Shown one piece after another: positions 1 to 8,127 of a stretch of DNA of 64,000 nucleotides. Where the stretch lies: the NCBI RefSeq assembly GCF_026239655.1, contig NZ_JAPIVO010000001.1, positions 868,001-932,000 of the forward strand, given 5' to 3'. The DNA comes from Pedobacter sp. MR2016-24 (GTDB lineage Bacteria; Bacteroidota; Bacteroidia; Sphingobacteriales; Sphingobacteriaceae). A program made the position numbers and the translations under genes. The stretch's first letter is position 1. Each line of letters starts with the position of its first letter. The notes beneath the pieces were generated by a model. It did no database searches. It saw only the letters and a program-made list of their open reading frames with translations, and was not told where the DNA came from.

Positions 1-317
1 AATTCTTCGGAAACTTCATCAAAGGGCGTATTGTTTTGTTGTTTCTTTTTATTCAGAAACGTGATGGATTCATTGGTAGCAATACGGTAAATCCAGGTAT
101 ACAGCTTCGAGTCGCTGCGGAATTTTTCCAGGTTTTTCCATACTTTGATAAAGACTTCCTGAACCAGGTCGTCTGCATCATCATGGTCAATTACAAGCCT
201 GCGTACATGCCAGTAAATCTTCTCCTGATATTTTGATATAAGCAGGTTAAAGGCTTCATTACGCGTCCGCTCTACAGCGAACAATGCTAAAATTTCTTCG
301 TCTTCAACCTGCTTCAT
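1..317 (-). CDS. ECF-type RNA polymerase sigma factor, C-terminus cut by window edge
   Basis: The reverse strand reads from ATG at 317 as MKQVEDEEILALF... and stays open to the window edge, giving about 105 residues. It shows sigma region 2: a first helix with NEAFNLLISKYQEKIYWHVR, then DDADDLVQEVFIKVW and the core-binding/-10 part with KLYTWIYRIATNE. That order is typical of extracytoplasmic-function sigma-70 factors, which direct RNA polymerase to specific promoters. Region 4 lies outside the window. The start is 3 nt after the stop of the transketolase C subunit, so the two are probably cotranscribed. No anti-sigma gene is visible here, so the stimulus cannot be inferred. Confidence 0.88.
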   Translation of the reverse strand, partial: MKQVEDEEILALFAVERTRNEAFNLLISKYQEKIYWHVRRLVIDHDDADDLVQEVFIKVWKNLEKFRSDSKLYTWIYRIATNESITFLNKKKQQNNTPFDEVSEE

Positions 318-320
318 CAA

Positions 321-1277
321 TTATTTCTTTCTTTTTATTACTTTTTGAGCTGCTTCAACAATGTTAATTGTATCCAAACCGTATTTTGTCATTAGTTCAT
401 CAGGCGTACCACTCTCGCCAAAACTGTCATTTACTGCCACAAACTCTTGCGGTGAAGGAAGCTCTGTAGATAGTAAACGTGCAACACTCTCTCCTAATCC
501 ACCAAATTTATTATGTTCTTCACAAGTAACCACACAACCGGTTTTTTTAAGTGATTTTAAAATCGCCTCTTCATCTAACGGTTTAATGGTGTGAATATTA
601 ATAATTTCAGCATCAATTCCTAATTCTGCTAATTGTTCTCCGGCTTCAATTGCTTTCCAAACCATGTGTCCTGTAGCAACAATAGTTACATCAGTACCTT
701 CATTTACCATCCAGGCTTTCCCGATTTCGAATTTTTGATCCGGATCAGTAAAAACAGGAATGGCTGGTCTGCCAAAACGCAGGTAAACCGGTCCTTCATA
801 TTCTGCAATGGCTAAAGTAGCTGCCTTAGTCTGGTTATAATCACATGGATTAATAACAACCATGCCAGGAAGCATTTTCATCAGGCCTATATCTTCAAGG
901 ATCTGGTGTGTAGCACCATCTTCTCCTAACGTCAATCCCGCGTGTGAAGCACAGATTTTTACATTTTTGTTGGAGTAAGCTACAGATTGTCTGATCTGGT
1001 CATAAACCCTGCCTGTTGAAAAGTTGGCGAAAGTACCGGTAAATGGAATTTTACCACCAATAGTCATACCTGCTGCAATACCTATCATGTTCGCTTCAGC
1101 AATACCAACCTGTACAAATCGCTCTGGAAAGTCGTTAGCAAAAGCATCCATTTTTAATGATCCTTTTAAGTCGGCACATAGTGCTACGACATCAGGATTT
1201 TTCTGACCGGCTTCATGTAAACCAACACCGAAACCAGAACGGGTATCTTTCTTTTCTGTATATGTATATTTTTTCAT
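321..1277 (-). CDS. Transketolase, C-terminal subunit
   Basis: This 318-residue protein is the second half of a split transketolase: the pyrimidine-binding domain followed by the C-terminal transketolase domain. Glu61 in VGIAEANM fits the conserved glutamate that activates thiamine diphosphate. GLTLGEDGATHQ at about 114-124 is the usual family block, and the RFGRPAIP region fits the end of the Pyr domain. With the N-terminal subunit it would move two-carbon ketol units in the non-oxidative pentose phosphate pathway in the cytosol. Split transketolase genes are common in Bacteroidota and archaea. The ATG at 1275-1277 lies inside the first copy of an 84-bp tandem repeat, which places two further identical ATG contexts upstream. 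Confidence 0.94.
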   Translation of the reverse strand: MKKYTYTEKKDTRSGFGVGLHEAGQKNPDVVALCADLKGSLKMDAFANDFPERFVQVGIAEANMIGIAAGMTIGGKIPFTGTFANFSTGRVYDQIRQSVAYSNKNVKICASHAGLTLGEDGATHQILEDIGLMKMLPGMVVINPCDYNQTKAATLAIAEYEGPVYLRFGRPAIPVFTDPDQKFEIGKAWMVNEGTDVTIVATGHMVWKAIEAGEQLAELGIDAEIINIHTIKPLDEEAILKSLKKTGCVVTCEEHNKFGGLGESVARLLSTELPSPQEFVAVNDSFGESGTPDELMTKYGLDTINIVEAAQKVIKRKK

Positions 1278-1479
1278 TAGTTGCTTATGATTTTAAAGGT
1301 AATGAAGCTATCGGGAGCATTTTTTGTTGCTGTTTGAGCTGTATGCCCGCGATGGTTTCATTAGTTGCTTATGATTTTAAAGGTAATGAAGCTATCGGGA
1401 GCATTTTTTGTTGCTGTTTGAGCTGTATGCCCGCGATGGTTTCATTAGTTACTTATGATTTTAAAGGTAATGAAGCTAT
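1272..1479. repeat. 84-bp tandem repeat, 2.5 copies, in the leader of the transketolase C gene
   Basis: Copies lie at 1272-1355 and 1356-1439 and look identical. A third partial copy spans 1440-1479 (40 nt, one difference: TTAC against TTGC on the plus strand). On the coding (minus) strand every copy begins just upstream of an ATGAAA. The copy nearest the gene provides its real start. The other two ATGs (1361 and 1445) open identical 17-codon mini-ORFs, MKPSRAYSSNSNKKCSR, each ending at TAG. The period is divisible by three. The repeat accounts for most of the 253-nt spacer between the two transketolase genes, which would otherwise be short. Confidence 0.95.
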
Positions 1480-1530
1480 TATGGACATTTCATCCTCATG
1501 CAAACCCACTATCTCTTTTTGTTAACTATA

Positions 1531-2376
1531 TTAATAATCTCCTAGTGTTTCTTTATTCTGGCTTAATGCTGAAGCTAGCTGTTCATCATTTGGAGCAGTA
1601 CCATGCCATTTATGTGAGCCAACCATAAAGTCTACACCGTAGCCCATTTGTGTGCTCATTAAATTTAAAATTGGTTTTCCTTTGCCAGTAAGAGATTTTG
1701 CGTATTCAAGCGTTTTAACAATATCTTCCATATTATTACCATTTGAAGTGATTACATGCCAGCCGAAAGCTTCGAACTTAGTTTGCAGATTTTCAAGAGA
1801 TAATATTTTTTCTGTCGGGCCATCGATTTGCTGACCATTATAGTCGATTGTAGAGATCAGGTTATCTACTTTATTATGTGGTGCAAACATGATTGCTTCC
1901 CAGTTCTGACCTTCCTGCAATTCTCCGTCACCATGAAGTGTAAACACTAATGAATGGTCTTTATTCAGTTTCTTAGTTAATGCTGCACCGATAGCAACAG
2001 ACATACCCTGACCTAAAGATCCGGAAGCGATTCTGATACCTGGTAATCCTTCATGCGTTGTAGGGTGACCCTGTACACGTGAATTCAGCTTTCTGAAAGT
2101 AGCAAGCTCACTTGTTTCGAAGTAACCTGATCGGGCTAAAACACTGTAAAATACAGGAGAAATATGGCCATTTGAAAGGAAGAATATATCTTCACCAGCA
2201 CCATCCATTTTGAAGTCGCTGGAATGGTTCATCGTTTCGAAATATAACGCAGTCATAAATTCAGCGCAGCCTAATGATCCACCAGGGTGGCCAGATTGAC
2301 AGCTGTGTACCATTCTTACTATATCTCTTCTTACCTGAGAAACAATGTCCTCTAACTCATTAATTGTATGTTTCAT
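1531..2376 (-). CDS. Transketolase, N-terminal subunit
   Basis: The 281-residue protein is the thiamine diphosphate (PP) domain of transketolase. GHPGGS at 29-34 is the conserved diphosphate-side loop. GDGELQEG at 149-156, followed by an Asn at about 180 in STIDYN, forms the GDG-(X)n-N motif that binds the metal and diphosphate. LSNGHISP at 67-74 and GSLGQGMS at 119-126 are further family blocks. It needs the C-terminal subunit encoded downstream to make an active enzyme. A TAnnTTTG box sits 29 nt upstream of the ATG. The gene follows bcp but has its own promoter-like sequence. Confidence 0.94.
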   Translation of the reverse strand: MKHTINELEDIVSQVRRDIVRMVHSCQSGHPGGSLGCAEFMTALYFETMNHSSDFKMDGAGEDIFFLSNGHISPVFYSVLARSGYFETSELATFRKLNSRVQGHPTTHEGLPGIRIASGSLGQGMSVAIGAALTKKLNKDHSLVFTLHGDGELQEGQNWEAIMFAPHNKVDNLISTIDYNGQQIDGPTEKILSLENLQTKFEAFGWHVITSNGNNMEDIVKTLEYAKSLTGKGKPILNLMSTQMGYGVDFMVGSHKWHGTAPNDEQLASALSQNKETLGDY

Positions 2377-2405
2377 TAAAATTTGGATTGTTTAACTAAT
2401 GCTAA

Positions 2406-2413
2406 CAAATATA
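2406..2413 (-). promoter_or_regulatory. Bacteroidota -7 promoter box for transketolase N
   Basis: The minus strand reads TATATTTG, a full match to TAnnTTTG, 29 nt before the ATG at 2376. No clear TTTG -33 box is at the expected distance, so the call rests on the -7 box and its location. Confidence 0.55.
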
Positions 2414-2498
2414 ATATATTCCAAGTACCGCCTTATCATATTGTTGCCATTTATAGTTGATAATAAGCCTGGAAAGGGGGCTTGTGATCTTTTTTTAT

Positions 2499-2963
2499 TT
2501 AATTTTCTAATAATCCCAGCACCTGTGCCGTTGGACTTTTGCTGTCTACCTTTTTAATCACATGTAAGATATTGCCGGCTTCATCTATGATGAACGTTGT
2601 ACGGTTTGTCCCCATATACTTTTTCCCGTACATGTTTTTTTCGCCCCATACACCATAAGCCTCCACAATCTTTTTGTCTGTATCTGCCAGTAAAGTAAAA
2701 GGCAGGCTGTGTTTAGCTACAAACTTCTGGTGTGATTTTTCGTCATCAGTACTTACGCCGAGCACAATGATGCCTTTTGCTATTAGTCCCTGGTAATTAT
2801 CCCTGAAGTCGCATGCCTCTGCTGTGCATCCGGGCGTATCATCTTTGGGATAAAAATATAATACTACTTTTTTTCCTGAAAACTGGCTAAGTGTGACTGT
2901 ATTGCCATCCTGATCTGCAGCAGTAAACTCAGGCGCTTTCTGGCCTTCTTTTAAATCGCTCAT
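2499..2963 (-). CDS. bcp: Thioredoxin-dependent thiol peroxidase (peroxiredoxin Q/Bcp)
   Basis: This 154-residue protein has the Bcp layout: the FYPKDDTPGCTAEACDF block carries peroxidatic Cys46 and resolving Cys51, the four-residue spacing typical of atypical two-cysteine PrxQ enzymes. It reduces hydrogen peroxide and organic hydroperoxides with electrons from thioredoxin in the cytosol. Length and the conserved GTNRTTFIID segment near the C-terminus agree with the family. It is the last gene of a tight minus-strand series: its ATG is 5 nt after the stop of the M23 peptidase gene. Confidence 0.96.
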   Translation of the reverse strand: MSDLKEGQKAPEFTAADQDGNTVTLSQFSGKKVVLYFYPKDDTPGCTAEACDFRDNYQGLIAKGIIVLGVSTDDEKSHQKFVAKHSLPFTLLADTDKKIVEAYGVWGEKNMYGKKYMGTNRTTFIIDEAGNILHVIKKVDSKSPTAQVLGLLEN

Positions 2964-2968
2964 CTTTT

Positions 2969-4687
2969 CTATTTATAAAAAGTTATTGAATATGTTTTGG
3001 CATTTCCTTTCATGTCCTCAACTACCAGTTTCAGCTGATGTTTACCTGTACTGGTAAGGTCATCGAAAGTATGCCATAGTGTCGCAGTTTTGGTGTCGAA
3101 CTCCATCAATACCCATTTGCCGTCAATGTAACCATTAAAACTCTTAATGCCTGACAGGTTATCACGAATTTTAAAATTCATTCTCGAGATTCCAGCCATA
3201 TTTTTACCATCAGCAATGTTCATGGGGATAATTGACGGGGAGATGGTATCTACAGCAATATAATAGCTGCCAAAATTTCTTGGCGTGGCCCTGATGTAGC
3301 CATTTTCCATTACTCCGCCCTGAGATGAACCACCCGTACTTACAATTACTGCCTTTTCGGCCAGACTTCCCAGACCTGCATCAGGCTTAATCCATAAATT
3401 GAATCCAACATGCAAAGGTGTATAATTATTATGCAGTTGGTAGATTTGTGAATACGCACCCTTTAAAGGCCTGGGCTTTACCTTGTAAACAAAGTTAAAA
3501 TCGTTATACAAAGTACCTTTAGGCAATACAACTTTTACTCCATCGGCACTAAATTCATTCTCTATGGCATAAGAGAATGGAATTCCGTCAGGCTGATCAG
3601 GTGTGCTGATTACAGATTTACCATCTGACTGTACCCTGAAGGGCAGAATACTTTTATTGCCTTTAGCATCTGTAACGATATACCTCACCTGGTGAATATT
3701 AAGGTCATTCAACTCAATCCTTCCATTATTGATCAGGCGACTATAGATTTGCAATGGATTCCCCGGATCGACAAAGCTTTTCTGAATACTTCTTTTAGTA
3801 CTCAGGAAGGCAGGGTAATCGATATGTGAATTAATCGCTTTACTGTTTTCAAATGAAAATCTTTCCAGCGAAGAGGTAAATACTATTTTGCCGTCCACTT
3901 CCAGCTCTATCGAATACACACCATTTGTGCCCGACGCGCCGTTATGTTTATCCGTTACTGTGATTCCAAATCCTGTCTCACCACTTATGCTGAGATGAGG
4001 ACTATTTATTTTGTAATTTCCATTGGCACCTGTTACCTGGAAATACTGTTTAGGTGTGAATTCATTGAATGGTTTTTTATTCAGCTTATACACATACAAT
4101 GAGTAAATGACCGGCGGGATATTATCAGGAATCTGAATACCAAACAGCTGAGGGTTAATGGTGCTCTCTGTTTTCGTATCCCTGATTTCAAAATGTAAAT
4201 GTGGCCCCCCGGAGCTTCCTCTGTTTCCGGAGTAAGCAATGATATCACCTTTATGTACCGGTAGAAGATCTGCATCCGGAAATTCATCCAGCTCGAACGT
4301 TTTCTTCTCGTATTCCAGTGCTTTCACCCTTTGTGCAGTTTTGGGTGCAAACCTGGAAAGGTGACCGTATACTGAAGTAAAACCATTGGGATGATTGATA
4401 TACAAGGCCAACCCGAATCCGCTGTTCTGAACCCTTAAACGGGAGATGTATCCATCTGCTATAGCATATACAGGATATCCTTCACGCTGGTTGGTACGGA
4501 AATCTATTCCGGAGTGAAAATGATTAGGTCTTAATTCACCAAAAGAACCAGCTAATGCAGGGGGAATGATATCTAAGGGCGACCTGAAATCTACCAGTGG
4601 ATATTTATTTGTACTAAAAATCTGTTGTGCCAGGGCACCAAGCGTAAGCGTTGTTAAAAAAATCAGGAGGAGACCTCGTTTAATCAT
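2969..4687 (-). CDS. M23 (LytM) family metallopeptidase, exported
   Basis: The 572-residue protein starts with a signal peptide (MIKRGLLLIFLTTLTLGALAQ, cleavage probably after ALA). The peptidase domain follows directly, with zinc ligands His58 and Asp62 in HSGID and the second motif HLH at 163-165 in GPHLHFEIRD. The remaining 400 residues are beta-rich and look like Ig/fibronectin-type modules, including DNLSGIKSFNGYIDGKW near the end. M23 enzymes cleave peptidoglycan cross-links or act as non-catalytic amidase activators; the intact motifs favour catalysis. It lies 5 nt downstream of the FAH-family gene and 5 nt upstream of bcp, so the three are probably one transcript. Confidence 0.9.
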   Translation of the reverse strand: MIKRGLLLIFLTTLTLGALAQQIFSTNKYPLVDFRSPLDIIPPALAGSFGELRPNHFHSGIDFRTNQREGYPVYAIADGYISRLRVQNSGFGLALYINHPNGFTSVYGHLSRFAPKTAQRVKALEYEKKTFELDEFPDADLLPVHKGDIIAYSGNRGSSGGPHLHFEIRDTKTESTINPQLFGIQIPDNIPPVIYSLYVYKLNKKPFNEFTPKQYFQVTGANGNYKINSPHLSISGETGFGITVTDKHNGASGTNGVYSIELEVDGKIVFTSSLERFSFENSKAINSHIDYPAFLSTKRSIQKSFVDPGNPLQIYSRLINNGRIELNDLNIHQVRYIVTDAKGNKSILPFRVQSDGKSVISTPDQPDGIPFSYAIENEFSADGVKVVLPKGTLYNDFNFVYKVKPRPLKGAYSQIYQLHNNYTPLHVGFNLWIKPDAGLGSLAEKAVIVSTGGSSQGGVMENGYIRATPRNFGSYYIAVDTISPSIIPMNIADGKNMAGISRMNFKIRDNLSGIKSFNGYIDGKWVLMEFDTKTATLWHTFDDLTSTGKHQLKLVVEDMKGNAKTYSITFYK

Positions 4688-4692
4688 TTACC

Positions 4693-5304
4693 TTATTTTA
4701 TATCAAAATTTAAAAATTGTTCACCAGCCATCCATGCTTCGAGTTTATCACCCTGGTGTACCTGACCAACACCCTCAGGGGTTCCTGTGAAAATGAGATC
4801 ACCTTTTTTCAAAGTGATGTACTGGGATACAAATGCAATGATCTTTTCGAATGAGAATAAGATATTCTTCGTATTTCCGTTTTGTCTTGTTTCGTTGTTA
4901 ATTTTCAGTTCAAACTGCAGGTCTTTTAAGTCGGCAATCTGATCTTTAGGTATAAAATGACTGATTGCTGCAGAATTGTCAAATGCTTTAGCTAATTCCC
5001 AGGGCAATCCTTTTTCTTTATGTACCGTCTGGATATCTCTTGCGGTGAAGTCAATACCCAGGCCTATTTCATCAAAATAATTGCCTGCAAATTTCTCTGC
5101 TATATGTTTACCTTCCTTACATACTTTGAGTACTACCTCAAGCTCATAATGGATATCAGACGAAAATTCGGGAATGTAAAATGGTTTATTATCCTTCAAT
5201 ACAGCCGTATCAGGTTTTAAAAATATAACAGGGCTTGAAGGGAGCGGATTGTTTAATTCTTTAGCGTGTGCGGCATAGTTGCGGCCAATAGCAATTACTT
5301 TCAT
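4693..5304 (-). CDS. Fumarylacetoacetate hydrolase (FAH) family protein
   Basis: This 203-residue, single-domain FAH fold protein has metal-binding acidic residues in YELEVVLK (Glu54 and Glu56) and GLGIDFTARD (Asp85), and the C-terminal GDLIFTGTPEGVG signature. Short FAH proteins act as acylpyruvases, oxaloacetate decarboxylases or hydratases of aromatic ring-cleavage products; the exact substrate cannot be read here. The reverse strand just upstream carries TACTTTTA, one base off a TAnnTTTG box, 5 nt before ATG. It leads the FAH / M23 / bcp series. Confidence 0.88.
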   Translation of the reverse strand: MKVIAIGRNYAAHAKELNNPLPSSPVIFLKPDTAVLKDNKPFYIPEFSSDIHYELEVVLKVCKEGKHIAEKFAGNYFDEIGLGIDFTARDIQTVHKEKGLPWELAKAFDNSAAISHFIPKDQIADLKDLQFELKINNETRQNGNTKNILFSFEKIIAFVSQYITLKKGDLIFTGTPEGVGQVHQGDKLEAWMAGEQFLNFDIK

Positions 5305-5344
5305 AGCGATAAAAGTAATAAATAATGGTGAATGCTGATATAAG

Positions 5345-5860
5345 TTATAAAACAGAAATACGTTTTACCACTGTTTCTGAGCCTGTAACTATTCTAAGAA
5401 AATAGATACCACTGTTTAAACGGTTTGGAATAGTGAAGGTTTTTGTCTGTTCACCAGATGAAAGACGTTCATTTGCAAGTGTTACCACTTCATTTCCTAA
5501 CAGGTCCATTATTTTAATGGAAATATTGGATTCCCTTTCCAGACGTAATACCAGATTGATCTGGTCATCCACAGGATTCGGATAAACTTTTAAAACCGAA
5601 AGTACTTTATCTGATTTTCCTCCGTTTTTACCGTGAGCAGCAACACTGTTATAAGGGGTGAAATTGGATCCCGGAGTATAATTAGGCCTGTAAGAGGGTA
5701 CATCGCCTTTAATCTGGGGAGTTTTTACGATCCTTTTATATTTCGAATTATTGGTAATACTATCAGAACGTTGGGCAAAAACAGCGGAATTGCAACATAT
5801 ACTGATGCATATCATGCAAAAGACATATATAAGCGAGACCGTTTTAGTTTTTATATTCAT
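5345..5860 (-). CDS. Secreted protein with a type IX secretion C-terminal sorting domain
   Basis: I place the start at the ATG ending at 5860 because MNIKTKTVSLIYVFCMICIS begins a normal signal peptide; an upstream in-frame start would put 24 polar residues before it. The product is about 171 residues. Residues 30-85 are low-complexity and unrecognised. The last 80 or so form a T9SS type A sorting domain (VLSVLKVYPNPVDDQINL ... NRLNSGIYFLRI ... KRISVL). Such domains direct passage through the outer membrane and are then removed. The mature part is so short that it may be a small surface adhesin or filler protein; its role is unknown. It fits with the PorT and PorG genes in this window. Confidence 0.85.
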   Translation of the reverse strand: MNIKTKTVSLIYVFCMICISICCNSAVFAQRSDSITNNSKYKRIVKTPQIKGDVPSYRPNYTPGSNFTPYNSVAAHGKNGGKSDKVLSVLKVYPNPVDDQINLVLRLERESNISIKIMDLLGNEVVTLANERLSSGEQTKTFTIPNRLNSGIYFLRIVTGSETVVKRISVL

Positions 5861-6039
5861 ACTTCCGGAACAAAAGTAGAAATAATTCCCCGAAAAAATT
5901 AAACATTTTCTTGCCTGGGCAATATTTAACACAATTTAACAGTTGTGAGTGTTAATGAGTGGTTGTTAAATGCGGTTCCATTCCTGGAGTTTCATTTGCA
6001 GGCATCTATTTGTTTACCTTTTAATCATATTTTATTAAC

Positions 6040-7990
6040 GTGTCTGAACATAAAAACCTGAATAAACTTTCTGCAGCGGGACTGCTGATTAGTCTGGGAA
6101 TAGTTTATGGTGATATTGGTACCTCTCCGCTCTATACGCTCCGAGCTATATTCAATACTGTTGATCAGGGGCATCAAGCCATCACACCATTAGTTGTATT
6201 GGGTTCACTTTCATGTATTATCTGGACGCTGACTTTGCAGACTACCATTAAATATGTGCTGATTACTCCGGGCTGATAATAAAGGGGAGGGGGGGATATT
6301 TTCCTTATACTCCCTGGTTCGCAAGAAAGCCAAATGGCTCGTAGTTCCCGCTGTAATTGGTGGCTGCGCATTGCTGGCAGATGGTATTATTACACCAAGT
6401 ATTACTGTAACTACCGCAATAGAAGGATTGCAGGTTAAGTTTCCATCCGTAAGCGTTATCCCTATCGTCATCTCAATTATCACCCTGTTATTCATTATAC
6501 AACAGTTCGGTACCAGTCTTGTGGGCAAGTTATTCGGACCAATTATGTTTTTATGGTTTACCGCACTGGGTGTGCTGGGGATTAGTTATGTGGTGCAGGA
6601 TTTTAGCATTTTGAAAGCACTTAACCCTTATTATGCTGCACATTTAATTTTTACAAATCCAATGGCACTGGTGATACTTGGAGGAGTATTTTTATGTACT
6701 ACTGGTGCAGAAGCTTTATATTCTGATCTGGGACACTGTGGCAGGAACAATATCCGCATCAGCTGGATCTTTGTTAAAGCCACACTGATCATCAACTATC
6801 TTGGGCAGGGGGTATGGTTGCTGCAGCACCCGCATTACGATAGCAGTTTAAACCCCTTTTATGAGATTGTGCCTGCTCCTTATTTGCTCTCTATGGTAGC
6901 CCTGGCTACAGTTGCAGCAATCATTGCCAGTCAGGCTATGATTACGGGTTCCTTCACACTGATTTCAGAAGCGGTGAGACTAAATTTATGGCCGAAAGTA
7001 AGAATCAATTATCCAAGCAACCAAAAAGGGCAGATTTACGTTCCGTCCATCAACTGGTTACTTTGCGCCGGCTGTATAGGTGTAGTGCTGATTTTCGAAA
7101 AATCAATCAACATGGAGGGGGCCTATGGTTTAGCCATTAATATGACATTTTTGGCGACAACGATATTGGTTGCTGTATATATGCGGATAAAGAAAGTGCC
7201 AAGATATGCCATACTGATCTTCCTGATCGTATACGGTTTGCTTGAGCTTTCATTTTTGGTAGGTAATATGACTAAATTCCTGCATGGCGGTTTTGTGACC
7301 CTGCTTATCGGCGCTGCATTGTTTACCGTGATGTGGAGCTGGTTTGTATCCAGAAAAATCAAGAACCGCTTTGTTAAATATGTAGAGATTGAAGACTATT
7401 TTCAGATCATTTCTGAACTCAGCGAAGATGAGACTGTCCCAAAATATTCTTCACAGCTCGTCTATCTTACCAGTGCTAATTTTAAAACGGAGATAGAATC
7501 GAAGATCATTTATTCCATCATTCAGAAGGAGCCGAAGAGGGCGGATATTTATTGGCTGGTACATGTTGACGTGGTAGATGAACCTTTCACACTGGATTAC
7601 AAGGTTGAGTTTTTAATACCTGGCAAGCTGATACGGATAGATTTCAGATTAGGCTTCAGAGTAGAACAGCGCGTGAACCTGTTGTATAGAAAGGTAATTG
7701 AAGAGCTGGTAAAGAATGGAGAGGTGGATATCACGAGTCAGTATAAATCTTTGAACAAACACAAAATTGCTGGTGATTTCAGGTTCGTGATACTGGAAAA
7801 ACATTTGTCTAAATTTTCAAAGCTCAGCTTCTACGAAAGGACAATTATGCATTATTATTTTGTGCTGAAAAAGCTGAGTTTGTCTGAAGAAAGAAGCTTT
7901 GGTCTGGATTCCAGTTATGTGGATGTGGAAAAGGTTCCGCTGATATTTGTTACACCTGATGATATAGAGCTGAACAGGCTGCCTGTATAG
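6040..7990 (+). pseudogene. kup: Kup-type potassium uptake protein, frameshifted
   Basis: The reading frame opens with GTG at 6040 ([20 protein letters not shown]) and has the Kup signature [13 protein letters not shown]. After KYVLIT it runs into CCG-GGC-TGA at 6268-6276. From 6269 another frame continues the family sequence at once ([18 protein letters not shown]) to TAG at 7988-7990. Restoring one CT in ACTCCGG (to ACTCTCCGG) gives [16 protein letters not shown], the expected motif, so the lesion is most simply a 2-nt deletion in a CT repeat. Kup proteins are K+/H+ symporters with 12 membrane helices and a cytoplasmic C-terminal domain, all present downstream. The rest of the gene is clean, so the lesion is recent or a sequencing error. 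Confidence 0.88.
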
Positions 7991-8061
7991 TGTCTTATCC
8001 TTCAATAGTTATACAGGTTCTTTGGTATCAATAAGAATCACATCGATTTTCTGCAAAGCAT

Positions 8062-8107
8062 AAATCCTGGTATCCATTTACAAATTAGCAAATGGATACC
8101 AGGATTT
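8062..8107. terminator. Bidirectional hairpin terminator between kup and the permease
   Basis: Perfect 18-bp inverted repeat: arms at 8062-8079 and 8090-8107, loop ACAAATTAGC. The arms begin with AAA and end with TTT on both strands. It lies between two convergent genes. Confidence 0.7.
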
Positions 8108-8127
8108 CATAAAACTGCTTTTATTGT

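Noticed and set aside
36-236. 66-codon plus-strand frame at the left edge
   Set aside because: It lies antisense to a clear sigma-70 region 2 coding sequence.
1157-1525. 122-codon plus-strand frame with a 28-residue repeated peptide
   Set aside because: It is antisense to the transketolase start, and the peptide repeat is only the 84-bp DNA repeat read in frame.
2467-2485. Weak hairpin after bcp as a terminator
   Set aside because: Only five pairs with a large loop and no T-run on the coding strand.
6240-6300. Programmed ribosomal frameshift in kup
   Set aside because: No slippery heptamer or downstream stem fits, Kup proteins are not known to use frameshifting, and a simple 2-nt deletion in CTCT explains the data.
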